Shown one piece after another: positions 1 to 7,790 of a stretch of 51,437 nt of DNA. Made by a program: the position numbers and the translations under genes. Under the pieces are notes generated by a model, which was not told where the DNA came from, did not search any database, and saw only the letters and a list, made by a program, of their open reading frames with translations. The stretch covers positions 1 through 51,437 of the forward strand of contig CALWLA010000015.1 of NCBI GenBank assembly GCA_944381405.1, read 5' to 3'. The first letter of the stretch is position 1. Every line of letters begins with the position of its first letter. This DNA comes from an uncultured Lachnospiraceae bacterium (lineage in GTDB: Bacteria > Bacillota > Clostridia > Lachnospirales > Lachnospiraceae).

Positions 1-33
1 CAACACTTTCTCATTATTTTTAGCCACAAAAAA

Positions 34-65
34 AGACAAAGCCCGCATTTCTTTGGACTTTGTCT
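34..65 (-). terminator. Rho-independent terminator of the rhodanese gene
   Basis: On the minus strand AGACAAAG pairs with CTTTGTCT, with a few more pairs inside, and the stem is followed directly by a run of seven T (plus-strand A's at 27-34). It lies about 70 bases past the stop codon of the double-rhodanese lipoprotein. Confidence 0.75.
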
Positions 66-74
66 TCAGTCTGA

Positions 75-103
75 GGACCGTTGCGGTTTGCAACGGTCCT
101 TTT
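75..103 (+). terminator. Perfect 10-bp hairpin, probable terminator for a gene left of the window
   Basis: GGACCGTTGC and GCAACGGTCC form a perfect 10-bp stem with a 5-base loop, followed by TTTT on the plus strand. It faces the minus-strand terminator at 34-65, so it probably ends a plus-strand transcript entering from the left, or adds to termination of the rhodanese message. Confidence 0.5.
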
Positions 104-134
104 AAAATACAAAGGGGAGAGACCAGCCGGAGCT

Positions 135-1109
135 TTACTCCGCAGTCTCCAGATTGTCGGGCTGCGCCTCGTTCCAGGCCTCCATGCCGCCCTCCAGGGT
201 GTAAACCTTGGACATGTCGTAGCCAAGAGCGGACAGCACGTTGGTAGCTGCCTGAGCATAGCGCTTGCCGGAATAGCATACCAGGATCAGATCGTCGTTG
301 AGACCCTCAACAGCCGGCTGCATGTTGGCAACGCCTGCCTCGAAGTCTCCTTCCTTGGCAGCATCCATATCCACGGATACGGCTCCGGGAATGTGGCCTG
401 CTGCGTAGTCCTCAGCCTTTCTTACGTCGAAGATGGTGGTGCCCTCTGTGTTCAGAAGCCCTGCCGCATCCTCAGCGGAAACATACTGCATGGCTACGTC
501 CTCAGCCGGAGCCACGATCTCTGCTGCGGCTTCCTCAGCTGCCGGAGCGCCGGTCTCCACATCGTCGGGATAGGTCTCGGACCAGGCAGTCATGCCGCCC
601 TCCAGGGTGTAAACCTTGGACATGTCGTAGCCGATGGCAGAAAGGACATTGGTGGTAGCCTGTGCATACTTCTTGCCGGAGTAGCAGATGATGACAAGAT
701 TGTCGTCAAGTCCGTCGGTAGCAGCCTGCATGGTAGCGACGCCTGCCTCGAAGTCACCCTCCTTGGCAGCGTCCATATCTGCGGAGACAGCTCCCGGAAT
801 ATGTCCGGTCTCGTAGTCTGCAGCTTTGCGGACATCGAAGAAGGTGTAGCCGTCAGCTCCAATATCGGCTTTTGCGTCTTCAATGCTGATGTACTGCATG
901 GCTACGTCCTCAGCCGGAGCCACGATCTCTGCTGCGGCTTCTGTCTCTTCAGCAGCAGCCTTGGTTTCCTCAGCGGCAGCCTCTGTCTCAGCAGCGGTCT
1001 CGGCAGCGGTGGTTGCTGCGGCGGTGGTCTCAGCGGTATCTCCTCCGCAGGCGGTCATCATGCCTGCCAGCAGGGCTGTACCGAAGAGAACAGCGATTCT
1101 TTTTTTCAT
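135..1109 (-). CDS. Lipoprotein with two tandem rhodanese domains
   Basis: The 324-aa protein starts with a lipoprotein signal ending MMTAC (lipidated Cys21), then an Ala/Glu/Thr-rich tether to about residue 60, then two rhodanese-like domains (about 66-185 and 202-320). Each has the active-site loop CYSGK with the catalytic cysteine (Cys142 and Cys278), so both should be able to carry a persulfide, tethered outside the membrane. The substrate is unknown. The domains and the linker before them repeat with a period of 136 residues. I chose the start at 1109 because AGGAGG sits 8 bases upstream; the frame is open for 26 more codons but without signal-peptide character. It is monocistronic, with terminators downstream. 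The lipoprotein and rhodanese calls are firm; the physiological role (sulfur relay, cyanide or sulfide handling) is not visible. Confidence 0.9.
   Translation of the reverse strand: MKKRIAVLFGTALLAGMMTACGGDTAETTAAATTAAETAAETEAAAEETKAAAEETEAAAEIVAPAEDVAMQYISIEDAKADIGADGYTFFDVRKAADYETGHIPGAVSADMDAAKEGDFEAGVATMQAATDGLDDNLVIICYSGKKYAQATTNVLSAIGYDMSKVYTLEGGMTAWSETYPDDVETGAPAAEEAAAEIVAPAEDVAMQYVSAEDAAGLLNTEGTTIFDVRKAEDYAAGHIPGAVSVDMDAAKEGDFEAGVANMQPAVEGLNDDLILVCYSGKRYAQAATNVLSALGYDMSKVYTLEGGMEAWNEAQPDNLETAE
183..941. repeat. 408-bp tandem duplication inside the rhodanese gene
   Basis: A 50-bp stretch at 484-533 recurs without a mismatch at 892-941, and a 42-bp stretch at 183-224 recurs at 591-632. 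Both pairs are exactly 408 bp (136 codons) apart, so the second rhodanese domain arose by internal tandem duplication. The segments between these identical blocks have diverged. Confidence 0.9.
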
Positions 1110-1272
1110 AATACATTCCTCCTGTATCATAGAGATAAATCTATTGAATCCCACGGTCCAAAACTCATGGGAAATCAATGTCAGCATATAAAAATTATTT
1201 CACATGCAAGCCTAATGATACCTTATCCCAGAGGAAAAGTCCATTGACGGGCTATTCGGTTTTTTGATACAT

Positions 1273-1306
1273 GAAAAAAGCTTTATCACGTTTCGCGATA
1301 AAGCTT
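1273..1306 (-). terminator. Terminator of the azlCD operon
   Basis: AAGCTTTATC and GATAAAGCTT form a perfect 10-bp stem with a 9-base loop. On the minus strand it runs into TTTTTT. It lies about 50 bases beyond the azlD stop codon. Confidence 0.8.
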
Positions 1307-1358
1307 GCATAAAAAGGATTCCTGTTGAAAAGCACTCCGCGGATCAGGAAACTGCCGC

Positions 1359-1688
1359 CTAAAAAACCGTCCGGATCAGCACCATGTAAAGGGCCGTGGC
1401 GATGGCGATGGAGGGAATGCTGTTTTTCAGTTTGAACTGCAGCAGGCCGCAGATCAGCACGCACAGAAATTCCGGAATGCCGAAGGGCCATGCGGTAAGG
1501 CTTACGGACCGCAGGCAGTAGATGATCAGGATCACCATGATGGAGCCCGGCAGCACCCGGCCCAGATATTCCACCGTATCCGGCAGCTTCCGCTGACCGA
1601 AGACCGCAAAGGGCAGAGCCCGGATGAGAATGGTAACGATGGCGCTGACTGCGATCAGCAGCGCTGCGTAAAGATAATCTGGCTGCAT
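1359..1688 (-). CDS. azlD: AzlD-type small subunit of a branched-chain amino acid exporter
   Basis: The 109-aa protein has three to four hydrophobic segments and the usual AzlD layout (short N-terminus, then IRALPFAVFG, then VEYLGRVLPGSIMVILIIYCL). AzlD works with AzlC in the membrane to export branched-chain amino acids or analogues. The start has GGAGGAG upstream inside the azlC tail, and one base separates it from the azlC stop, so the two are translationally linked. The family assignment is confident; the exported substrate is not shown by sequence. Confidence 0.88.
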   Translation of the reverse strand: MQPDYLYAALLIAVSAIVTILIRALPFAVFGQRKLPDTVEYLGRVLPGSIMVILIIYCLRSVSLTAWPFGIPEFLCVLICGLLQFKLKNSIPSIAIATALYMVLIRTVF

Positions 1689-1689
1689 G

Positions 1690-2346
1690 TTAAGACTCCT
1701 CCTTTTCCATGACCCGTTTTTTCAGGATCACCAGAAGCACCAGGCTTAAGCTTAGGGCCGGCAGCATGAAATTGTCCGGGCCCAGCACGAAAAGGCATAG
1801 TAGGCCGCTGGCAAGGCCGACGTACATGGGCAGATGGCTTTTGAACTCCATCCACTGATTGACGAAGATGCAGACGAAAAGACAGGTGGCCGCAAAATCG
1901 ATGCCGGAAAGATCCAGGGGAATCAGATCCCCGAAGGCGGCTCCGATGACGCCGCCGGAGATCCAGGAAAGATGGCATAACACCGCGCTCCATAGATCGC
2001 ATTTTACCGGATCCACGTCAGAGGGGTAATTGGTGCCACAGAAAACGCAGTACACCTCGTCCGGAAAGGCGAAGATCATATAGGGATACAGGAGCCCTTG
2101 TTTCTTAAAGCGCTCCGTAAAGCCGATGCCGTAAAACATGTACCGGGAATTGATGAGAAAGGCGGAGGCCGCCATCACCAGAAGGGGCGTATGGGCCACG
2201 ATCATGGGCACCAGGGCGATCTGCAGGGAGCCGGAATAAATAAAGACGGAAGCAAACAGGGCATGGAGCCAGGTATAGCCTGCCTCCTGCATCATGATCC
2301 CGAAGGCAAAGCCCACCACCAGATAGGAAAAGATGATGGGAAGCAC
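1690..2346 (-). CDS. azlC: AzlC-type large subunit of a branched-chain amino acid exporter
   Basis: The sequence carries the AzlC core: LPIIFSYLVVGFAFGIMM, then SGSLQIALVPM and NSRYMFYGIGF, with several membrane spans. The interval starts at the first standard start codon, GTG at 2346, but this GTG has no ribosome binding site and falls inside the conserved first helix. The frame stays open upstream and encodes the typical amphipathic lead-in TPPKTLFYALRQ, until a TGA at about 2407. No ATG, GTG or TTG occurs there. AGAGGA sits 6 bases before an ATC codon at 2392-2394, so translation may begin at that non-canonical codon. It forms an operon with azlD. Confidence 0.85.
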   Translation of the reverse strand: MLPIIFSYLVVGFAFGIMMQEAGYTWLHALFASVFIYSGSLQIALVPMIVAHTPLLVMAASAFLINSRYMFYGIGFTERFKKQGLLYPYMIFAFPDEVYCVFCGTNYPSDVDPVKCDLWSAVLCHLSWISGGVIGAAFGDLIPLDLSGIDFAATCLFVCIFVNQWMEFKSHLPMYVGLASGLLCLFVLGPDNFMLPALSLSLVLLVILKKRVMEKEES

Positions 2347-2454
2347 CTGCCGCAGGGCATAGAAAAGGGTTTTGGGTGGAGTGGAAGCTGTGATAAAAAT
2401 TCCTCTGTTTCAACTTGCCGCAGGGCGGCGCACCGCCTGGCGCATGAGAAAAAT

Positions 2455-2484
2455 ATTATACCACATCGGCCGAAAAAGCAAGAA
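2455..2484 (-). promoter_or_regulatory. Probable azlCD promoter
   Basis: The minus strand has TATAAT at 2460-2455 with a weak TTGCTT or TTCTTG -35 about 15-18 bases upstream. It lies just before the azlC leader and back-to-back with the plus-strand promoter at 2490-2517. Confidence 0.45.
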
Positions 2485-2489
2485 CGGTA

Positions 2490-2517
2490 TTTACAAATAC
2501 TGCCGTTCATGTATAAT
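2490..2517 (+). promoter_or_regulatory. Sigma-A promoter of the F420-ligase-family gene
   Basis: TTTACA at 2490-2495 and a consensus TATAAT at 2512-2517 are separated by 16 bases. The transcript would have a leader of about 100 bases before the ATG at 2627. Confidence 0.65.
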
Positions 2518-2626
2518 CATACTGTTTGGAGAAGGCTTACGAAGCACCGGCTTTCATGGATTTTCCTGCAGGCTTCAGCGGATCCCAAAGCGTCAAATCA
2601 TATTTCGATCAAAGAGAGGTATTCAG

Positions 2627-3817
2627 ATGAGAACTGTCGGAACCGTATCAAGAGGCGTCAGATGTCCCATTGTGAAGGAAGGGGACGATCTGGTGAGGAT
2701 CGTGACGGAAGCGATCACGGAAATGGGAAAAGAGGAGGGCATTACCTTCCACGATAAGGATATCGTGGCTGTTACCGAGGCGGTGGTAGCCCGGACCCAG
2801 GGAAATTATGCAGGTATCGAAGACATTGCGGAAGACTGCCGGAACAAATTTGGCTGCGATACCATCGGCATCACCTTCCCCATCATGAGCAGAAACCGCA
2901 TCGCCATCTGCCTTAAGGGCATCGCAAAGGCGTTCAAGAAGGCCTATATCCTGATGAGCTACCCGTCTGACGAGGTGGGCAATCATTTGTTCGACGAGGA
3001 GCTTCTGGACGAGAAGGGCGTGAACCCCTACTCTGACGTGCTGGATGAGAAGCGCTACAGAGAGCTTTTCGGCTATGAAAAGCATCCCTTTACCGGCGTG
3101 GATTATGTGGAATATTATACGGAGCTTTTCCGTGCTGAGGGCTGCGAGCCGGTATTTATCTTTGCCAACGACTGCCGGGAGGTCCTGAAATATACAAAGA
3201 ACGTGCTTTGCTGTGACATTCATACAAGGGAGCGCTCAAAGCGCCGTCTGCTGGCTGCAGGAGCTGAGAAGGTCCTGACCCTGGCTGACATCATGAACGC
3301 TCCGGTAAACGGAAGCGGCTGCAACGAGACCTATGGACTTTATGGCTCCAATAAGGCCACCGAGGACCGGGTAAAGCTGTTCCCAAGAGATTGTCAGAGC
3401 TTTGTGGACAGCCTCCAGAAGAGCCTTAAGGATGCTACGGGCGTGAAGATGCACTGCATGATCTACGGCGACGGCGCATTCAAGGATCCTGTAGGAAAGA
3501 TCTGGGAGCTGGCGGATCCGGTGGTAAGCCCGGCTCATACCGAGGGTCTTATGGGAACACCTAACGAGCTGAAGCTGAAGTTCCTGGCAGACAACGACTT
3601 CAAGGATCTCAGTGGCGAGGCACTGCAGAAGGCCATGAAGCAGGCCATCGGAGAAAAGTCCGGAAGCCTTGTGGGCAACATGGCTGCCCAGGGAACCACT
3701 CCGAGACGCCTGACGGACCTGATCGGCTCCCTCTGCGACCTGACCTCCGGCTCCGGAGACAAGGGAACCCCCATCGTATTCATCCAGGGATACTTCGATA
3801 CTTACGCGGCGGAGTAA
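2627..3817 (+). CDS. Coenzyme F420-0:L-glutamate ligase family protein
   Basis: This 396-aa protein matches the CofE/FbiB-type gamma-glutamyl ligase family (Pfam F420_ligase): an early VRIVTEAITEMGKEEG region, then DKDIVAVTEAVVARTQGNY, a DTIGITFPIMSRNRI segment, and late MIYGDGAFKDPVGKIWE and GTPNELKLKFLADND motifs. CofE itself adds glutamate to F420-0 with GTP and a divalent metal. It is longer than archaeal CofE. No other F420 gene is in this window and F420 is not an expected cofactor here, so the true acceptor may differ. The ATG at 2627 follows AGAGGT; the frame runs open further upstream across the promoter, which cannot be coding. It is monocistronic, with a promoter at 2490 and a terminator at 3847. 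Confidence 0.8.
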   Translation: MRTVGTVSRGVRCPIVKEGDDLVRIVTEAITEMGKEEGITFHDKDIVAVTEAVVARTQGNYAGIEDIAEDCRNKFGCDTIGITFPIMSRNRIAICLKGIAKAFKKAYILMSYPSDEVGNHLFDEELLDEKGVNPYSDVLDEKRYRELFGYEKHPFTGVDYVEYYTELFRAEGCEPVFIFANDCREVLKYTKNVLCCDIHTRERSKRRLLAAGAEKVLTLADIMNAPVNGSGCNETYGLYGSNKATEDRVKLFPRDCQSFVDSLQKSLKDATGVKMHCMIYGDGAFKDPVGKIWELADPVVSPAHTEGLMGTPNELKLKFLADNDFKDLSGEALQKAMKQAIGEKSGSLVGNMAAQGTTPRRLTDLIGSLCDLTSGSGDKGTPIVFIQGYFDTYAAE

Positions 3818-3846
3818 AGGGAAAACGGCAATATTTAAAAATCATG

Positions 3847-3892
3847 AAAGACTGCTTCAGGGCAAATGGATGCCCAGAAGCAGTCTTTTTTG
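3847..3892 (+). terminator. Terminator of the F420-ligase-family gene
   Basis: AAGACTGCTTC (3848-3858) pairs with GAAGCAGTCTT (3877-3887), with an inner GGGCA/TGCCC stem, followed by a T run. Confidence 0.9.
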
Positions 3893-3910
3893 CGATTGAA
3901 TCTCTCTTTC

Positions 3911-3939
3911 TTGCGCCTGGAGAGAGGCCGTTGTATACT
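3911..3939 (+). promoter_or_regulatory. Promoter of the AlbA_2 regulator
   Basis: TTGCGC (3911-3916), 17 bases, then TATACT (3934-3939). The -10 is good and the -35 matches only in its TTG half. Confidence 0.55.
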
Positions 3940-3971
3940 ATGAATAGTGAAAGAACAGGACGGTGACAAAA

Positions 3972-5312
3972 ATGCCTGAGAGCCAGAACACGGAATGGAA
4001 AAGCAAGTGGAAGGACGAATATCTGGAATGGATCTGCGGCTACGCCAACGCGCAGGGTGGGAAACTCTATATCGGCTGTGATGACGAAGGAGCGGTCATT
4101 GGCTTGCCCAATGCCAGCAAGCTGTTGGAGGACATCCCTAACAAGGTCCGGGATGCGATGGGGATTATTGTCGGTGTCAATCTCCTGAACGAGGGCGGCA
4201 AGGAATATATTGAAATCGACGTGCCGCCGTATCCCATCGGCATTTCCTGCAAAGGTGTCTACTATTACCGCAGCGGAAGCACCCGGCAGATTCTGACCGG
4301 CCCGGCGCTGGAAGCCTTCCTCATGCGAAAGAGGGGCGCGACTTGGGACAATCTGCCTCTCCCGGCTTTTTCGCTGGACGATGTGGATGACGAAACGGTG
4401 GCGCACTTTAAGCAGTGGGCCGCCAGAAAAGGGCGCATCGACAAAAGCGTACTGGATGAGCCAAAAGATGTGCTGATGGAAAAGCTGCACCTGATGAACG
4501 GCCCGTATCTGACCAACGCGGCCATGCTCCTGTTCAGCAAAGACCCGGAGAAATGGCAGCTGGGCGCGTATGTGAAAATCGGCTACTTTGAGACGGATGC
4601 TGATCTTCTCTATCAGGATGAGATACATGGCTCCATTCTGGAACAGATCGACAGGATCGTGGAACTGGTGTATCTCAAGTACATGAGGGCTAAAATCACC
4701 TATGAAGGAATGCAGCGAATCGAGCGGTACTTTGTACCGGAAGAAGCTCTGCGGGAAGCCTTGCTGAACGCTCTGTGCCACAAGCAGTATCAGTCTGGCG
4801 TACCTATCCAGATCAGCGTGTATGAAGATCAGCTGTATATCGCCAATTGCGGATGCCTGCCGGAAAACTGGACGCTGGAAAATCTGATGAATAAGCACGC
4901 CTCCAGCCCGTACAACCCCAATATCGCCCATGTGTTCTATCTGGCTGGTTTTATCGAGAGCTGGGGACGGGGCATTGAGAAAATCTGCTCTGCCTGCAAA
5001 AAGGACGGTGTGCCGCAACCGGAATATACGATCAATCCCGGCGATATTATGATCAAATTCACTGCGCCGGAAGATCGGGTCATCAGGGTGACTGAACGGG
5101 TGACTGTAAAGGTGACTGATAAAGTAACAGATAAAGAGCAGGAACTTTTGACCTTGCTGGCAGAAGATCCCGGCTATACAATGCCACAGCTGGCTGAACG
5201 GTTGAGCGTCAGCCGGAAGACGGTGGCTGCCCGGCTGAAAAAGCTGAAAGAAGCAGGTCTGATTGAGCGTATCGGCTCCGACCGCAAAGGATACTGGAAG
5301 TTGCTGAAATAA
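3972..5312 (+). CDS. AlbA_2 / HATPase_c_4 / winged-helix putative transcriptional regulator
   Basis: The 446-aa protein has three parts. An N-terminal Schlafen-type AlbA_2 domain (about 1-115) begins MPESQNTEWK and includes ANAQGGKLYIGCDDEG. A RecG-like HATPase_c_4 region (about 230-360) contains VPEEALREALLNALCHKQY and FIESWGRGIEKI. A C-terminal winged helix (about 385-446) contains MPQLAERLSVSRKTVAARLKKLKEAG. Such proteins are often labelled RecG-related helicase, but no helicase motor is present; a DNA-binding regulator is more likely. The ATG at 3972 is preferred over GTG at 3963 because the family starts with M-x-E-S-Q-N and GGACGGTG precedes it. It stands alone between terminators, so its targets are not evident. 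A VTERVTVKVTDKVTDK linker joins the ATPase-like and HTH parts. Confidence 0.85.
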   Translation: MPESQNTEWKSKWKDEYLEWICGYANAQGGKLYIGCDDEGAVIGLPNASKLLEDIPNKVRDAMGIIVGVNLLNEGGKEYIEIDVPPYPIGISCKGVYYYRSGSTRQILTGPALEAFLMRKRGATWDNLPLPAFSLDDVDDETVAHFKQWAARKGRIDKSVLDEPKDVLMEKLHLMNGPYLTNAAMLLFSKDPEKWQLGAYVKIGYFETDADLLYQDEIHGSILEQIDRIVELVYLKYMRAKITYEGMQRIERYFVPEEALREALLNALCHKQYQSGVPIQISVYEDQLYIANCGCLPENWTLENLMNKHASSPYNPNIAHVFYLAGFIESWGRGIEKICSACKKDGVPQPEYTINPGDIMIKFTAPEDRVIRVTERVTVKVTDKVTDKEQELLTLLAEDPGYTMPQLAERLSVSRKTVAARLKKLKEAGLIERIGSDRKGYWKLLK

Positions 5313-5314
5313 CG

Positions 5315-5363
5315 AACGATGCCCTCACAGCAGGCCTTGTCCGCCTGCCGCGAGGGCATCGTT
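5315..5363. repeat. Long perfect inverted repeat between convergent genes
   Basis: AACGATGCCCTC (5315-5326) and GAGGGCATCGTT (5352-5363) are perfect complements, and GCAGG/CCTGC pairs inside the loop. It lies between convergent genes and probably acts as a two-way terminator, although neither strand has a good T run. Confidence 0.55.
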
Positions 5364-5386
5364 GATTCAGATGTGCAAATGCAAAG

Positions 5387-5608
5387 TCATTTCTTTTTTA
5401 CAACATGCTCCACAAATATCCGGATCCCATACAGGATACAGGGCAGCACGATGAGGCAGAAGAGCAGTCCCAGGATCGTGCGCTCCGGGCCTCCTGTAAG
5501 CAGGTGATAGATCAGAAGCAGGATCAGGGCGGCGATCACCAGGATGCCTGCTATGGCAAGGCCCCGCTGAAGGGGTGTATAGCTGCTTTTCCGACGGGTA
5601 TCTTTCAT
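5387..5608 (-). CDS. Small membrane protein, function unknown
   Basis: The 73-aa protein has a basic N-terminus (MKDTRRKSS) and two hydrophobic helices, about residues 17-37 (LAIAGILVIAALILLLIY) and 46-65 (ILGLLFCLIVLPCILYGI), ending in VVKKK. GGAGG lies 5 bases before the ATG at 5608; the open frame upstream of that ATG runs into the ABC-F gene. It follows the ABC-F gene by 11 bases and is probably cotranscribed. I do not recognise the family. Confidence 0.7.
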   Translation of the reverse strand: MKDTRRKSSYTPLQRGLAIAGILVIAALILLLIYHLLTGGPERTILGLLFCLIVLPCILYGIRIFVEHVVKKK

Positions 5609-5619
5609 GGGTACCTCCG

Positions 5620-7635
5620 TTATTCTTCGTTCTGGAAGGCTTCGATGGCTTCGGATACGGTTTCCCACTGCTCGTAAAGGGCTTCCAGCTTTTCGCCGAT
5701 GGCGTTTTTCTCGCCGGAAAGCTCGTTGAGCTTTGCGGAATTGGTGGCGATCTCCGGGTGGCTCATGAGCTCGTCGATCTCAAAATCCCGCTGCTCCAGC
5801 TGATGGATGGAGGCCTCGCAGTTCTTCAGCTCGGTCTTCATCTTCTGAAGCTTCGCCTTCCGTTCCTTCTGCTCCTGCCAGCTCAGGCTGCGGCGGCTCT
5901 CCTCCCTGTGCATATAGGAGAGCAGCTCCTCCGTCTTTTGGTCGGCGGCAGACTGTTTTTTTGCAGGCGCTTCCGCGGGCGACTCTGATCTGCCGCTGAT
6001 GGCCTTTCTCTCATCGAAATCCGGATCCGCCTTTTTCTCCAGATAATAGTCGTAGTTGCCGATATAATTGACAAAGGAATGCTGGGAAAGCTCCAGGATC
6101 CGGGTGGCGGTCCGGTTGATAAAGTACCGGTCATGGGAAACGTAGATGACGGTTCCCTCATAATTCCGGATAGCTTCCTCTAGGATCTCCTTGGAGGTGA
6201 TGTCCAGATGGTTGGTGGGCTCGTCCAGGAGCAGCAGGTTGGCTTTGGAGAGCATGAGCTTGCTTAAGGAAAGCCGTCCTTTTTCGCCGCCGGAAAGATC
6301 CTTGATCTCCTTGAACACGTCGTCTCCCGTAAAGAGAAAGGCTGCCAGGAGATTGCGGATCTCCGTATTGTTCATCTGAGGATAAGCGTCGGAGATCTCT
6401 TCAAAGACCGTATTGTCCGGATCCAGCACATGGTGCTCCTGATCGTAGTAGGCCAGCTCCACCCTGGAGCCGAAGCTAAGGCTTCCGGTGTCCGGGGCCA
6501 GCACCCCGTCGATGATCCGCAGGAGAGTGGTCTTTCCGGTGCCGTTGGGGCCGATGATGGCAAGCTTTTCTCCCCGCTTTACGTCTAGATCCACGCCGGA
6601 AAACAACAGCTTTCCGTCAAAGGATTTGCTTAAGCCCTCCGCCTGCAGCACATCGTTGCCGGAGATATGGGCGGGGGTGAAGTGGAGCTTCATGGCGTCC
6701 TCGATCTCAAAGGGCTTTTCCACCCGCTGCATCTTGGCCAGCATCTTTTCCCGGGACTCGGCCCGCTTGATGGATTTTTCCCGGTTGAACTGCTTGAGCT
6801 TTGCGATGACCTCCTGCTGATGCCGGATCTCCGCCTGATTGTTCAGATAGGCCTTCATGAGATCCTTCCGCAGAACCGCCTTTTTTTCCGCAAAGGCGGT
6901 GTAATTGCCGGTATAGACGCGGAGGCGGCCGTTTTCGATGTCAAGGACCTTGTTGACGATCCGGTCCAGAAAATAGCGGTCATGGGAAACGATGACCACG
7001 GTGCCCCGGTAGCCCTTGAGATAGTTCTCCAGCCAGGCGATGGAGCCTAAGTCCAGATGGTTGGTGGGCTCGTCCAAAAGTAAAAGGTCCGGCTCGGAAA
7101 GCAGGAGCTTGCCCAGGGAGAGCCGGGTCTTCTGACCGCCGGAAAGCACCTCTGTGGGAAGGGAAAACTCCTCCTCCGAAAAGCCGAGGCCCTTCAGGAT
7201 CCCGGAGACCCTGGAGGAAAGCTCATAGCCCCCTTCCTCCGCAAAACGGCGGCTGAGCTCTTCGTAGCGCCGGTAGACCCCCTCCAGAAGCTCCGGATCG
7301 GCAGAATGGTCCTGCATCCGGCCCTCCAGGCTGCGAAGCTCCTGCTCCATTTCCGGAAGGTAGGCCTTTACGGAGGCAAGCTCCTCATAGATGGTACGGC
7401 CCGGAAGGATCTGGGGATTCTGGGCGAGATAGGAGACCGTGGTATCCTTTGCGATCACCACGGCGCCTGAATCCGGCGTTTCTTCTCCGGTGATCTGCCG
7501 GAGCAGGGTGGTCTTTCCCGCGCCGTTTATGCCGGTGACAGCGGCCCGGTCGTGTTCCTCCAGGTGAAAGGAGACATCCTTCAGGATGTCCACGCCGTCA
7601 TAGGATTTTGTTAAATGGCTGACTGATAAGATCAT
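5620..7635 (-). CDS. ABC-F family ATPase (ribosome-associated type)
   Basis: The 671-aa soluble protein has two ABC ATPase domains and no membrane span. Walker A motifs are GINGAGKTT and GPNGTGKTT, signatures are LSGGQKTRLSL and LSGGEKGRLSL, and both Walker B segments continue as LLLLDEPTNHLD, the hallmark of ABC-F proteins. A linker of about 80 residues rich in Lys/Arg/Gln joins the domains, and a charged coiled-coil tail covers about residues 545-671. Family members act on the ribosome as translation factors or antibiotic-protection proteins; the sequence alone does not separate these. The tail resembles the housekeeping YdiF/Uup type. The ATG at 7635 follows GAGGGAC. The downstream small membrane gene is in the same transcription unit. 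Confidence 0.9.
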   Translation of the reverse strand: MILSVSHLTKSYDGVDILKDVSFHLEEHDRAAVTGINGAGKTTLLRQITGEETPDSGAVVIAKDTTVSYLAQNPQILPGRTIYEELASVKAYLPEMEQELRSLEGRMQDHSADPELLEGVYRRYEELSRRFAEEGGYELSSRVSGILKGLGFSEEEFSLPTEVLSGGQKTRLSLGKLLLSEPDLLLLDEPTNHLDLGSIAWLENYLKGYRGTVVIVSHDRYFLDRIVNKVLDIENGRLRVYTGNYTAFAEKKAVLRKDLMKAYLNNQAEIRHQQEVIAKLKQFNREKSIKRAESREKMLAKMQRVEKPFEIEDAMKLHFTPAHISGNDVLQAEGLSKSFDGKLLFSGVDLDVKRGEKLAIIGPNGTGKTTLLRIIDGVLAPDTGSLSFGSRVELAYYDQEHHVLDPDNTVFEEISDAYPQMNNTEIRNLLAAFLFTGDDVFKEIKDLSGGEKGRLSLSKLMLSKANLLLLDEPTNHLDITSKEILEEAIRNYEGTVIYVSHDRYFINRTATRILELSQHSFVNYIGNYDYYLEKKADPDFDERKAISGRSESPAEAPAKKQSAADQKTEELLSYMHREESRRSLSWQEQKERKAKLQKMKTELKNCEASIHQLEQRDFEIDELMSHPEIATNSAKLNELSGEKNAIGEKLEALYEQWETVSEAIEAFQNEE

Positions 7636-7686
7636 GTGTCCCTCGTTTTCTGCTGAAATATCAATTAGCGAGTATAGCACAAAAAA

Positions 7687-7715
7687 TTGCAAAAAGAAAG
7701 AAAACTTACTATAAT
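7687..7715 (+). promoter_or_regulatory. Promoter of the zinc-ribbon gene
   Basis: TTGCAA, 17 bases, then TATAAT. On the opposite strand TATACT at 7676-7671 is a likely -10 for the divergent ABC-F gene, with only a poor -35. Confidence 0.7.
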
Positions 7716-7790
7716 AGAAAAGATACGGAGCGGAGAAACCCCTCCGGACACCCCTGGGCCGTGCAGGATACGGCAGAAAAGAGGTTTTGC

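Noticed and set aside
2098-2757. 219-codon plus-strand frame crossing from azlC into the F420-ligase-family gene
   Set aside because: It overlaps two better-supported genes and both divergent promoters.
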